This document shows positions 1 through 8,218 of a stretch of 30,623 bases of DNA, piece by piece. Where the stretch lies: positions 1 to 30,623 of the forward strand of contig DBOE01000067.1 in assembly GCA_002299585.1 (NCBI GenBank), in the 5' to 3' direction. The translations under genes and the position numbers were made by a program. Source of the stretch: Hydrogenovibrio sp. UBA654. GTDB lineage: Bacteria > Pseudomonadota > Gammaproteobacteria > Thiomicrospirales > Thiomicrospiraceae. The notes beneath the pieces are model-generated. The model saw nothing but the letters and a program-made list of their open reading frames with translations. It was not told the DNA's origin and made no database searches. Each line of letters begins with the position of its first letter. The stretch's first letter is position 1.

Positions 1-212
1 CCCATTATGATTCGATGATTGGTAAATTAATTTGTTATGGAACAGACCGCAAAACAGCTATTCGTCGGATGGATGTTGCTTTGCAAGAACTAATTATCAA
101 AGGTATAGAGACTAATATTAACATGCAAAAAGAAATAATGAATGACCAAGGTTTTTGTGAAGGTCAAAAAAACATTCATTATCTAGAGCATCGTTTAGAA
201 CATTTGGTGTAA
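1..212 (+). CDS. accC: Acetyl-CoA carboxylase biotin carboxylase subunit, C-terminal end (5' truncated by window edge)
   Basis: The reading frame is open from the first bases (codons from position 3 give HYDSM) to the TAA at 210-212, so only the last ~70 residues are present. The segments YDSMIGKLI, the Arg/Ala-rich helix DRKTAIRRMDVALQEL and IIKGIETNI match the C-terminal part of the biotin carboxylase domain of AccC, the ATP-grasp enzyme that carboxylates biotin on AccB in the first step of fatty-acid synthesis. The catalytic ATP-grasp core lies outside the window. prmA follows after 14 bases on the same strand. The biotin carboxylase module of pyruvate or propionyl-CoA carboxylase would look similar over so short a stretch, but an accC stop followed directly by prmA favours stand-alone AccC. 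Confidence 0.85.
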   Translation, partial: HYDSMIGKLICYGTDRKTAIRRMDVALQELIIKGIETNINMQKEIMNDQGFCEGQKNIHYLEHRLEHLV

Positions 213-226
213 AGAACTTCTAAGTA

Positions 227-1120
227 ATGCCTTGGATACAGATAAATATAATAGTAAATGAAGAGTTAGCTAAACCTTTAAGTGACATTTTTATGGATCT
301 TAACTCAACCTCAGTTACCTTTTCTGATGCTCTTGACCAACCTATCTATGAACCAGATATTGGCACAACAAAAATTTGGCAACAAACCAAAGTAACCGCT
401 TTATTTGATGCCAAAATAAATACCAAGCCAATTATTAAACAAATTATTGCACAGTTTCCAGAGCTAAAAACTACTCAATTTAAAATTGAACCATTAGAGG
501 ATAAAGACTGGGTAAGAGCATGGATAGATCAATTTAAACCCATGAACTTCGGTGATAACTTATGGATTATCCCTAGCTGGATAACAGCAGATAATCTACC
601 TAATAAAAACAACCCTAAAGCTATCAATCTATACTTAGACCCTAGTATGGCTTTTGGGACAGGTACCCACCCCACTACCTCTCTTTGTTTAACTTGGCTA
701 GATAAAAACCCACCAACAAATAAAACGGTTATAGACTATGGTTGTGGTTCTGGAATACTGGCTTTAGCTGCTTTTAAATTGGGGGCATTACAAGTATCTG
801 GTACAGATATTGACCCACAAGCTGTAACTGCTAGTAGAGAAAACTGCCGACGCAACCATGCAAAAATCAAGTTTAATTTAGTTGATGAGTTTAACTCTAA
901 GCCTGTAGATTTACTACTTGCTAACATTCTTTTCGAGCCACTAAAAGAACTCGCCCCTAAATTTAACCAATTAACTAAACCACAAGGAATTCTTGTCTTA
1001 TCTGGTTTATTACAAAATCAAGCACAAGATTTAATAGACTTTTATCAAAAAAATCATTTTCAATTAATTGCCCAAAATAATTTAGATGACTGGTCACAGC
1101 TTAGTTTTCAAAGACAATAA
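227..1120 (+). CDS. prmA: Ribosomal protein L11 methyltransferase PrmA
   Basis: 297 residues, the usual length for PrmA, which trimethylates ribosomal protein L11 using S-adenosylmethionine. The N-terminus MPWIQI is the family's typical start and begins the L11-recognition domain. The methyltransferase domain has the characteristic segment DPSMAFGTGTHPTT, then the SAM-binding motif VIDYGCGSGILALAA, the acidic GTDIDPQA strand and the LLANILFEPL motif (the NIL variant of the NPPY-like catalytic loop). The gene lies 14 bases after accC. Its last 35 bases overlap the start of dusB in another frame, so the two are probably co-transcribed and may be translationally coupled. There is only a weak Shine-Dalgarno sequence before the ATG. 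Confidence 0.95.
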   Translation: MPWIQINIIVNEELAKPLSDIFMDLNSTSVTFSDALDQPIYEPDIGTTKIWQQTKVTALFDAKINTKPIIKQIIAQFPELKTTQFKIEPLEDKDWVRAWIDQFKPMNFGDNLWIIPSWITADNLPNKNNPKAINLYLDPSMAFGTGTHPTTSLCLTWLDKNPPTNKTVIDYGCGSGILALAAFKLGALQVSGTDIDPQAVTASRENCRRNHAKIKFNLVDEFNSKPVDLLLANILFEPLKELAPKFNQLTKPQGILVLSGLLQNQAQDLIDFYQKNHFQLIAQNNLDDWSQLSFQRQ

Positions 1121-2063
1121 CTCACCGACTATCGCCCTAGCACCTATGGCAGGTGTTACGGACATAGTTTTTCGGGATATTTGTCGCAATCTTGGAGCTG
1201 ACTATGCAGTTGCTGAAATGGTAGCCTCTAAAAAAGAACTTTGGCAATCAACTAAATCTTTATCAAGACATGCTAATAAAAAAGAACGCTCCCCCCGTAT
1301 TATTCAACTATTAGGAACTAATCCACAAGAATTAGCAGAGGCAGCTCTTTGGCAAGAATCCAAAGGGGCTGAAATGATTGATTTAAATATGGGGTGTCCT
1401 GCTAAAAAAGTCTGTAATGTGGCGGCTGGTTCTGCACTCATGGCAAAACCAGAGCTTGTTGCCAAGATCTTTAGTGATCTAGTCAATGCTGTCAAAATTC
1501 CTGTTAGTGTAAAAATTAGAACAGGTACTGATGCAAGTAATAAAAATGCTCTATCTATAGCCAAATTAGCGGAGGATACGGGAATAAAAGCTATCACAAT
1601 CCATGGTAGAACAAGAGCTGATAAATTTTCTGGAATGGCTGAATACGATACCATTAAACAAGTAAAACAAGAACTTAGCATACCGGTTATTGCAAATGGT
1701 GATATTTGCTCACCACAACAAGCTGATTTTGTATTAAAATACACCTCTGCAAATGGTTTAATGATTGGCAGAGCTGCACAAGGTTATCCATGGATTTTTA
1801 GGGAAATTTCTCATCACTTAAAAACCGGGACTTTACTTAATAAGCCTACTTTATCTGAGTTCAAAGCTACTATTACCCAACATTTATTAGGGTTATATGA
1901 TTTATATGGCGAGCAACAAGGTTATCGTATTGCCAGAAAACACCTTGGTTGGTACAGCCAGCATTTACCCAACGGGATTGAGCTTCGTAAACAGTTTAAT
2001 AAATTAGCAAGCTCCGAACTACAACTTGATTTAATTGGTCGATACTTTGAACAGAATAAATAG
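1086..2063 (+). CDS. dusB: tRNA-dihydrouridine synthase B
   Basis: 325 residues, the normal size for DusB, the flavoprotein that reduces specific uridines in the tRNA D-loop with NADPH. Visible family marks are APMAGVTD near the N-terminus (FMN-binding TIM-barrel strand 1), NMGCPAKKVC containing the catalytic cysteine, SVKIRTG, HGRTRADKFSG, VIANGDI and GRAAQGYPWIF (phosphate binding). The ATG at 1086 leaves about 19 residues before APMAGVTD, as in other DusB proteins, so it is the likely start even though it lies 35 bases inside prmA. The 3' end overlaps fis. The dusB-fis pair is a classic gammaproteobacterial operon, which separates this gene from dusA/dusC paralogues. Confidence 0.95.
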   Translation: MTGHSLVFKDNNSPTIALAPMAGVTDIVFRDICRNLGADYAVAEMVASKKELWQSTKSLSRHANKKERSPRIIQLLGTNPQELAEAALWQESKGAEMIDLNMGCPAKKVCNVAAGSALMAKPELVAKIFSDLVNAVKIPVSVKIRTGTDASNKNALSIAKLAEDTGIKAITIHGRTRADKFSGMAEYDTIKQVKQELSIPVIANGDICSPQQADFVLKYTSANGLMIGRAAQGYPWIFREISHHLKTGTLLNKPTLSEFKATITQHLLGLYDLYGEQQGYRIARKHLGWYSQHLPNGIELRKQFNKLASSELQLDLIGRYFEQNK

Positions 2064-2301
2064 CAAATTAAGTAGCAAATTAAGTAGCAATGTAACTTCT
2101 ACCCTAGAAGATTATTTTGCTATGCTTGGTGAAGAGATACCGTCTGATGTTTTTCAAATGGTGATAGGTCAAGTAGAAAAACCAATGGTTGAATTTGTAC
2201 TAAGTAAAACTGACCATAATCAAAGTAAAACAGCTAAAATATTAGGCATAAACCGTAATACTCTACGCAAAAAAATTCAACTATATAAAATCACAAAATA
2301 A
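2035..2301 (+). CDS. fis: DNA-binding protein Fis, non-ATG start
   Basis: Fis is a nucleoid protein that bends DNA and regulates rRNA promoters and recombination. The C-terminal half ends in the Fis helix-turn-helix: QSKTAKILGINRNTLRKKI aligns with the E. coli [20 protein letters not shown] region. The preceding helix VTSTLEDYFAMLGEEI and QVEKPMVEFVL match the dimerisation helices. The first in-frame ATG would delete part of the dimerisation region, so the start must be non-ATG: TTG at 2035 (88 residues) or TTG at 2047 (84 residues). Either one overlaps the dusB end, suggesting translational coupling. No clear Shine-Dalgarno sequence precedes either. The N-terminal residues SKLSSKLSS are encoded by a 12-bp tandem repeat at 2062-2085. 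Confidence 0.9.
   Translation: MVDTLNRINSKLSSKLSSNVTSTLEDYFAMLGEEIPSDVFQMVIGQVEKPMVEFVLSKTDHNQSKTAKILGINRNTLRKKIQLYKITK
2062..2090. repeat. 12-bp tandem repeat (2.4 copies) at dusB/fis junction
   Basis: The unit AGCAAATTAAGT occurs at 2062-2073 and 2074-2085, followed by a partial AGCAA. It begins within the dusB stop codon and encodes two SKLS units at the N-terminus of Fis. Because it is 12 bp, changes in copy number keep the Fis frame. Confidence 0.85.
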
Positions 2302-2328
2302 ACTGATAACATTTGGAGTCATAAATTA

Positions 2329-3900
2329 ATGAAACCCGTCCGTCGTGCCTTAATTAGCGTATCTGATAAAGCAAACATTTTAGAGTTTGCACAACAATTA
2401 AATAAAATGAATATCGAAATACTCTCAACAGGAGGTACTTATCAAACTCTTACTGCCTCAGGATTACCTGTAGTTGAGGTATCTGAATATACTGGCTTTC
2501 CAGAAATGATGGGGGGTAGAGTTAAAACCCTACACCCAAAAATACATGGTGGTTTATTAGGTCGTCGTGGTCAAGATGATGCCATAATGAAAGAACATGG
2601 TATTAATGCTATTGACATGGTAGTGGTTAACTTATACCCATTTGAAGCAACCGTTGCTAAAGAGGATTGTTCACTAGAAGATGCGATTGAGAATATTGAC
2701 ATTGGTGGACCTACTATGCTGCGTTCAGCTGCTAAAAACCACAAGGATGTGGCGGTGGTTACCAACCCTGATGATTATGCAAAGATATTGGATGAATTAG
2801 AAAAAAATAATGCTCATTTATCTGATGCTACTCGCTTTGATTTAGCAATTAAAACTTTTGAACAAACTGCCCGTTATGATGGCATGATTGCTAATTATTT
2901 TGGCTCCATGTTTTCAGCAGAAAATAATAAGTTCCCTAGAACTTTTAATAGCCAGTTTGAACTAAAACAGACTATGCGTTATGGTGAAAACCCACATCAA
3001 GACGCGGCCTTTTATACTGAGGTTCACACAGAAAAAAACGCCACTGAAAATTCTATTGCAACCGCCAAGCAACTGCAGGGCAAAGCACTTTCATTTAATA
3101 ATATTGCCGACACAGATGCGGCTTTAGAGCTAGTAAAAACATTTGCACAAATAGCCTGTGTTATTGTAAAACACGCCAACCCTTGCGGGGTTGCTATAGG
3201 AAATTCATTATTTGAAGCCTATAATAAAGCTTATAAAACCGACCCTACCTCAGCTTTTGGCGGAATTATTGCCTTTAACCATGAACTAGATGATACAATA
3301 GCACAAGCCATTATTGAACGACAATTTGTCGAAGTTATCATAGCTCCTAGTATATCGAAACAAGCACAAAAAACCATAGCCACTAAAGCAAACTTACGCC
3401 TACTAAGTTGTGGACAAATTAATAGCCAACTACCTTCATTTGATTATAAAAAGGTAACTGGTGGTTTATTAATACAAGATAGAGATTTAGGCACAATCAC
3501 TGAACAAGATTTAAAAATTGTAACTAACAAATCTCCTACTAAAAAAGAAATGGCCGATTTATTATTTGCTTGGAAAGTAGCAAAATATGTAAAATCTAAT
3601 GCCATAGTCTATGTCAAAGATGGCATGACAATTGGGGTAGGAGCAGGGCAAATGAGCCGAGTATATTCGGCTAAAATTGCAGGCATTAAAGCCGCAGATG
3701 AGGGGCTGGAAGTTTCTGGTTCAGTTATGGCATCAGATGCATTCTTTCCCTTTCGTGATGGAATAGATGCGGCTGCCAAAGCTGGTATTAGTGCAATAAT
3801 CCACCCTGGTGGCTCAATGCGTGACCAAGAAGTTATTGATGCTGCCAATGAACATGACATAGCAATGGTATTTAGTGCTATGCGCCACTTCAAACATTAA
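2329..3900 (+). CDS. purH: Bifunctional AICAR formyltransferase / IMP cyclohydrolase PurH
   Basis: 523 residues, full length. PurH carries out the last two steps of de novo IMP synthesis: formylation of AICAR with 10-formyl-tetrahydrofolate, then ring closure. The N-terminal MGS-like cyclohydrolase domain shows ALISVSDKANI, ILSTGGTYQTL, EMMGGRVKTLHPKIHGG and NIDIGGPTMLRSAAKN. The formyltransferase domain shows MRYGENPHQDA and the catalytic KHANPCG (Lys281, His282), then TSAFGGIIAFN and the C-terminal SDAFFPFRDGID and GGSMRD. A good Shine-Dalgarno sequence (TTTGGAG) precedes the ATG. purD follows after 11 bases, giving a purHD operon downstream of fis. Confidence 0.98.
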   Translation: MKPVRRALISVSDKANILEFAQQLNKMNIEILSTGGTYQTLTASGLPVVEVSEYTGFPEMMGGRVKTLHPKIHGGLLGRRGQDDAIMKEHGINAIDMVVVNLYPFEATVAKEDCSLEDAIENIDIGGPTMLRSAAKNHKDVAVVTNPDDYAKILDELEKNNAHLSDATRFDLAIKTFEQTARYDGMIANYFGSMFSAENNKFPRTFNSQFELKQTMRYGENPHQDAAFYTEVHTEKNATENSIATAKQLQGKALSFNNIADTDAALELVKTFAQIACVIVKHANPCGVAIGNSLFEAYNKAYKTDPTSAFGGIIAFNHELDDTIAQAIIERQFVEVIIAPSISKQAQKTIATKANLRLLSCGQINSQLPSFDYKKVTGGLLIQDRDLGTITEQDLKIVTNKSPTKKEMADLLFAWKVAKYVKSNAIVYVKDGMTIGVGAGQMSRVYSAKIAGIKAADEGLEVSGSVMASDAFFPFRDGIDAAAKAGISAIIHPGGSMRDQEVIDAANEHDIAMVFSAMRHFKH

Positions 3901-3911
3901 AAAGGCAATAC

Positions 3912-5204
3912 ATGAAAGTATTAATTATTGGTAGTGGTGGTAGAGAACATGCCCTTGCATGGAAAACCATTCAGGATGACAATGTTGAAAAAGTATTTGT
4001 TGCCCCAGGAAATACAGGTACAGCCTTAGAAGAAGGCATAGAAAACATAGATTTAGCGGTAAACGATTTTTTACACTTAGTAAATTTTGCAAAAAATAAT
4101 GATATCGGCTTAACTATTGTCGGCCCAGAAGTTCCATTAGTGCTAGGTATTGTTGATGAATTTGAAAAAGCAGGGCTAAAGTGCTTTGGTCCTAATAAAG
4201 CTGCCGCACAATTAGAAGGATCAAAAGCTTTCTCTAAAGATTTTTTAGCAAAACATAATATTCCAACTGCTGACTATCAAGTATTTACTGAAATAACTCC
4301 CGCAAATGCATACATAGCAAAAATGGGAACTCCTATTGTTATAAAAGCTGATGGACTTGCTGCTGGAAAAGGGGTAATAATTGCACAAACAGAACAACAA
4401 GCAATTTATGCTGTACAAGACATGCTATCTGGAAATAAATTCGGTGATGCTGGTTCTAGGGTAGTTATTGAAGAATTTTTAACTGGTGAAGAAGCTAGTT
4501 TTATTGTAATTGCCGATGGCAAAAACATCCTACCCATGGTTACTTCACAAGATCATAAAGCTCGTGATAATGGTGATACTGGTCCAAACACTGGTGGTAT
4601 GGGCGCCTATACTCCTGCTCCTGTGGTAACACGAGATATACATAACCACATTATGAATGAAATAATCAAACCCACTATTGAAGGTATGGCAAAAGATGGT
4701 AATTCTTTTACTGGTTTTTTATACGCAGGCATTATGATATCTAAAGATGACACACCAAAAGTTTTAGAATTTAATGTGCGTTTTGGCGACCCAGAAACCC
4801 AACCAATTATGATGCGTTTACAATCAAATCTAGCTGATTTGTGTTTAGCTGCGGTAGATAAAAGACTAAATAAAGTTAGTGCCAAATGGGATTCTCGACC
4901 AGCTTTAGGTGTCGTGTTATCTGCTGGAGGTTATCCTGATAAATACGAACAAGGCAAGGTTATTACAGGAATATATAAAGCCAATAATTCTAGTACAAAA
5001 GTTTTTCATGCCGGAACTAGCACCAATAAAAATGGTGAAATAGTTAGTGCAGGTGGTAGAGTTCTGTGTGTAACAGCTATTGGAGAAAATATAACCGAAG
5101 CTCAAACAAAAGCTTATCAGGCGGTAGCTAAAATAAGCTGGGAAAATATGTATAATAGAACCGATATTGGTCATAAAGCAGTAACTAGAGAAACATATAA
5201 CTAA
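3912..5204 (+). CDS. purD: Phosphoribosylamine-glycine ligase PurD
   Basis: 430 residues, typical for GAR synthetase, the ATP-grasp enzyme that joins glycine to phosphoribosylamine in purine synthesis. The N-terminal domain begins MKVLIIGSGGREHALAWK. Further marks are the GPEVPLVLGIVDEF segment, KADGLAAGKGVI (ATP-grasp lysine and glycine loop), DHKARDNGDTGPNTGGMGAY and the metal-binding LEFNVRFGDPETQ. AAAGG lies just before the ATG. It is co-oriented with purH (11-base gap) and followed 13 bases later by a ComFB-like gene. Confidence 0.98.
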   Translation: MKVLIIGSGGREHALAWKTIQDDNVEKVFVAPGNTGTALEEGIENIDLAVNDFLHLVNFAKNNDIGLTIVGPEVPLVLGIVDEFEKAGLKCFGPNKAAAQLEGSKAFSKDFLAKHNIPTADYQVFTEITPANAYIAKMGTPIVIKADGLAAGKGVIIAQTEQQAIYAVQDMLSGNKFGDAGSRVVIEEFLTGEEASFIVIADGKNILPMVTSQDHKARDNGDTGPNTGGMGAYTPAPVVTRDIHNHIMNEIIKPTIEGMAKDGNSFTGFLYAGIMISKDDTPKVLEFNVRFGDPETQPIMMRLQSNLADLCLAAVDKRLNKVSAKWDSRPALGVVLSAGGYPDKYEQGKVITGIYKANNSSTKVFHAGTSTNKNGEIVSAGGRVLCVTAIGENITEAQTKAYQAVAKISWENMYNRTDIGHKAVTRETYN

Positions 5205-5217
5205 GAGAACACAGACC

Positions 5218-5490
5218 ATGTCTGAATTAGAATCTGTACATAACTACTATGAACGCAAGGTTATTGAAGAAATAAACAAGAACTATAATAAAACTAACCT
5301 AATCAATACTCAACTTGCTGATTTAGCTTGTATTGCTTTAAATAAAATTCCTCCTAGATATATTAGGCATGATATAGATATGTCTTTTTACATGACTACT
5401 GAAGAATATCATGCGACAGAATCAAGGGTAGCAACTGCGGTTAAAGAGGCTTATGAAAAGCTTAAGTCATCTGATAGATTAAGAAAATAA
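5218..5490 (+). CDS. ComFB-family small protein (late competence development-like)
   Basis: 90 residues. The segment ADLACIALNKIPPRYIRHDIDMSFYM resembles the conserved core of the ComFB family (Pfam late competence development protein ComFB), whose signature is an A-L-N-x-L/I-P-P-R-Y motif. The first ~30 residues are a charged helix with ERKVIEEINKNY, also typical. The molecular role of the family is poorly known; some members have been linked to cyclic-nucleotide signalling and to motility or competence in other phyla. It is the last gene of the plus-strand run, 13 bases after purD, and converges on the cbb cluster with only 7 bases to the next stop codon. The assignment rests on motif recognition only. 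Confidence 0.75.
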   Translation: MSELESVHNYYERKVIEEINKNYNKTNLINTQLADLACIALNKIPPRYIRHDIDMSFYMTTEEYHATESRVATAVKEAYEKLKSSDRLRK

Positions 5491-5493
5491 CCA

Positions 5494-5509
5494 GAACCTA
5501 CCTAGGTTC
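5494..5509. terminator. Hairpin between convergent genes (weak terminator candidate)
   Basis: GAACCTA-CC-TAGGTTC is a perfect 7-bp inverted repeat lying exactly between the ComFB-like gene and the converging 85-aa gene; it overlaps the latter's stop codon. The loop is only 2 nt, so the terminal pairs would open. Neither side has a strong T-run (the minus side reads TGGTTATTTTC), so termination is uncertain. Confidence 0.4.
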
Positions 5510-5755
5510 AAACAATATAGATTTAATAGTTTGAAAATTGGTAGCAATATTACGAAGATTTTCTTCTCCTAATTCTTTACTAATAAGGCCTTTTTCAAGG
5601 TCTTTTGTTTGTTCAGAATACATTTTTTTTAAGGTATCTAAAGTAGCATTTATTTCATAAATAGTAGGATTACTCCAATCTTTCCAGCTTTCAGGCAATA
5701 GGTGTGGATATTTAGGTTCAAAATTAATTAACTTATCGTTATCTTCAAACACCAT
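5498..5755 (-). CDS. Uncharacterised 85-aa protein at the 3' end of the cbb cluster
   Basis: I do not recognise this protein. It is 85 residues, acidic to neutral and soluble, with no signal peptide or membrane segment. The N-terminal third is proline- and aromatic-rich (FEPKYPHLLPESWKDWSNPT). The rest looks like one or two helices (IYEINATLDTLKKMYSEQTKDLEKGL and ELGEENLRNIATNFQTIKSIL). A Shine-Dalgarno sequence (AGGAT) precedes the ATG and it starts 23 bases after the cbbO stop on the same strand, so it is probably the last gene of the cbbLS-cbbQO transcript. The WKDWSNPTI patch and helical hairpin would suit a small partner protein, but that is speculation. Its position, not its sequence, links it to RuBisCO activation. 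Confidence 0.75.
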   Translation of the reverse strand: MVFEDNDKLINFEPKYPHLLPESWKDWSNPTIYEINATLDTLKKMYSEQTKDLEKGLISKELGEENLRNIATNFQTIKSILFEPR

Positions 5756-5778
5756 ATTATCCTAACAAATAAACAATT

Positions 5779-8124
5779 TTAAGCCGTTAAACTAGCGAAT
5801 AATAATGGCAACTGTTCTGGTAACTTATCAACATTATCAATTATTGTATAGTTATTTTCACCAAAAATACGCTTAACATAAGTATCCGCGAGTGGATCTA
5901 GAGTTAAGCAGTAGGTAAAAACTCCTGTCGAATATAGTTCTTCTACTGCTTTTTTGGTATCAAAGCGTAAATGTTGAGGATCTGTTTCATCTATATCTGC
6001 AGGTTCTCCATCAGTCACTAATAGGATTAACTTGCGTTTTTCTTGTTGTTTTAACAAGTGATGCCCAGCATGGCGTAGTGCGGCTCCCATTCTGGTAGAA
6101 AACCCTCCTCTCATACCCGCTAAAAGTGACTTTGCTTCATCATCAAAATGTTGATTAAAGTCTTTAAAACGGAAATACTGTACATCATGACGACCATCGG
6201 ATGCAAAGCCATGCAATGCAAATGGATCACCAATACCTTCAATAGCAGTTGATACCAAAGTTGCGGCTTCTCTTGTTAGCTCTAAAACTGTTTTATCTGA
6301 ATCGCCTAACTTTTCATTAGTAGACTCTGATAAATCTAACAATACCACCACAGATAAATCACGAGTATTAAGTACATTACGCATAGTAATCCGCGGATTA
6401 GGCTGTTCGCCCATCCGAATGGCAATCATCGCATCAATCGCTGCATTAAGATCAACTTCATCACCATCTTCTAAACCACGCTTACGCTGCACTCCAGCAG
6501 GTGATAATAGATCGATTATTTGACGGATACGATGAGCAATAGGCTTATGCTGGAGAAGAATGTCATTAATATCTTCTGGATCACCTTTAGCTGGTCGTTT
6601 TTCATAAATGGTTGCCCAATCAGGTCTATGTAACTGAATTTGATAATCCCATTCATGATAATGAAAAGGATCAGAAATAGGTTCTTTACCCCATTCATCA
6701 TTAAATGATCTTGCATTATCAGTTAAATCATCTTCATAAAAACGCATTTCATCTTTACAAGTCCAAATTTCTTGAGCATCATCTCCTGCAAGCTCACAGT
6801 CAACTTCATGAGCCATCATTAACGGGCTTACTATATGTCGGACTTGTTGTTGGCTCGCAGCCATATATTCGACACCAGCGTCCCAATTAATATCTGCATA
6901 ATGCCAAATTATTCTATTATCATCACGATAATTTACTCTATAGCGTTCTAATAATCTTAAACTAGGTACAGATTTACGAGCAGCAAATATATTAAATAGC
7001 TCTACCCCCATCAACCAAGCAAAATGATTGTCATCTTGGTTTTCTTCAATTTGTTCATGGAATTTAGCGGCAAATTTATTAAGCTGTTCATCATCACCAA
7101 TAGCTGTCTCATCAAGCAATTGCAAAGCAAAGTGTTCTAAAACTGTAACTACTTTATTTTCTGCAGGCTCTTCGTGTTCTAACTTCATTAATGATTTCCA
7201 TAAGCCTTTTAAACCAGGAAATTCTTGTATTGCTTTATATTCAACACGAGCATCTTCTAATAAACCAATAAAAAACATTTGAGCGGGGCTTAATTGTTCG
7301 GCTGACATAGAAGCATCTGTGTACATTAAATGTGCAGCCATGTGGGCTACAGTCGCCCGATATATTTCTAGGCCCTCAATCCCTTCAACATCATCAAGGG
7401 CATCTGGTACATAAAAAATGCGATCTTCGACATAGGGTCTAAAGTCTGCATAATCAGCACCCGTTGGGCGGATAAAGAAATCTCTGCCCCACAAAGCACG
7501 CAAATAAAAATTAAGCTTTCTTTGTACCTTTACAAAAAGTACACCACGGCGTTCGCGTTCTAACATCGCACGGCTATCTGCAGATTCTAAGGAAAAATAT
7601 GAAGTAAGATTTTTAAAATCTCGACGATAAGCTTTAGCACCAAAATTAGCCCAACGACGCAGTCCACTCAAGGTTAATTTAGACAATAACTCATCTATAT
7701 GAAGTAGCATTGGTCGCAATCCACGAGCAGCTGTAGAAGCTAATTGATGGATTAAGGTTAAATAACCACGCACTAATTGTGCATCACCAAGGTGCCTAGA
7801 TACATTAGGTAAAGTAGACAATAGCAATTCAATAACTTCACCTGAAGTCATTGAGGAAGCTTTCATTGCCGCAGCAATACAATCAGGAATAATGTCTTCA
7901 CCACATTCTTTCGAGATTTGTGGCATAACTTCAAGATAGGTAATAACAAGAGCATTACCTCGACCTAAGCCTGATAAAGCTTTGGCTCCATCAAGATAGT
8001 CTCGCAACCCAGCAGGAGAAATAACTCTTGCTGCATCAGCAAAGGTAGCGTCTAATATACTTTTAATTTCTGGAGAAATATCTCCCAAAAATTCTGCATA
8101 GTCTTCAAGTATTACAGTCGACAT
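5779..8124 (-). CDS. cbbO: CbbO, RuBisCO activase adaptor with von Willebrand factor A domain
   Basis: 781 residues. CbbO is the adaptor subunit of the CbbQO-type RuBisCO activase; with the AAA+ hexamer CbbQ it removes inhibitory sugar phosphates from RuBisCO. The long N-terminal part is helical. The C-terminal vWA domain carries the metal-ion-dependent adhesion site: DLSES starting at Asp597, then the TRMGAALRHAGHHL stretch holding the conserved Thr and LVTDGEPADID holding the conserved Asp. All MIDAS elements are present, so the domain should bind metal. The ATG at 8124 follows GGAGG at a good distance. cbbQ lies 94 bases upstream, with a hairpin in the gap. Confidence 0.95.
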   Translation of the reverse strand: MSTVILEDYAEFLGDISPEIKSILDATFADAARVISPAGLRDYLDGAKALSGLGRGNALVITYLEVMPQISKECGEDIIPDCIAAAMKASSMTSGEVIELLLSTLPNVSRHLGDAQLVRGYLTLIHQLASTAARGLRPMLLHIDELLSKLTLSGLRRWANFGAKAYRRDFKNLTSYFSLESADSRAMLERERRGVLFVKVQRKLNFYLRALWGRDFFIRPTGADYADFRPYVEDRIFYVPDALDDVEGIEGLEIYRATVAHMAAHLMYTDASMSAEQLSPAQMFFIGLLEDARVEYKAIQEFPGLKGLWKSLMKLEHEEPAENKVVTVLEHFALQLLDETAIGDDEQLNKFAAKFHEQIEENQDDNHFAWLMGVELFNIFAARKSVPSLRLLERYRVNYRDDNRIIWHYADINWDAGVEYMAASQQQVRHIVSPLMMAHEVDCELAGDDAQEIWTCKDEMRFYEDDLTDNARSFNDEWGKEPISDPFHYHEWDYQIQLHRPDWATIYEKRPAKGDPEDINDILLQHKPIAHRIRQIIDLLSPAGVQRKRGLEDGDEVDLNAAIDAMIAIRMGEQPNPRITMRNVLNTRDLSVVVLLDLSESTNEKLGDSDKTVLELTREAATLVSTAIEGIGDPFALHGFASDGRHDVQYFRFKDFNQHFDDEAKSLLAGMRGGFSTRMGAALRHAGHHLLKQQEKRKLILLVTDGEPADIDETDPQHLRFDTKKAVEELYSTGVFTYCLTLDPLADTYVKRIFGENNYTIIDNVDKLPEQLPLLFASLTA

Positions 8125-8183
8125 AGCATTAATACCTCCATTTTAACAACAGCTTTCAGATATGAATAACAAATATAGCTTAT

Positions 8184-8207
8184 GGGAGCAGTAATAAAAC
8201 TGTTCCC
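8184..8207 (-). other. Stem-loop in the cbbQ-cbbO intergenic gap
   Basis: GGGA-x-CAGT and ACTG-x-TCCC form a two-part 4+4 bp stem around a 6-nt loop, with one central mismatch (A-C in the mRNA sense, G-T on the plus strand). It lies 11 bases past the cbbQ stop. There is no T-run after it in the direction of transcription, so it is more likely an mRNA stability or processing element than a terminator. Confidence 0.4.
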
Positions 8208-8218
8208 AGATGCGCCAA

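Noticed and set aside
1304..1744. 146-codon open frame on the minus strand
   Set aside because: Lies entirely inside dusB, has no ribosome binding site and reads as an antisense shadow of a well-conserved enzyme.
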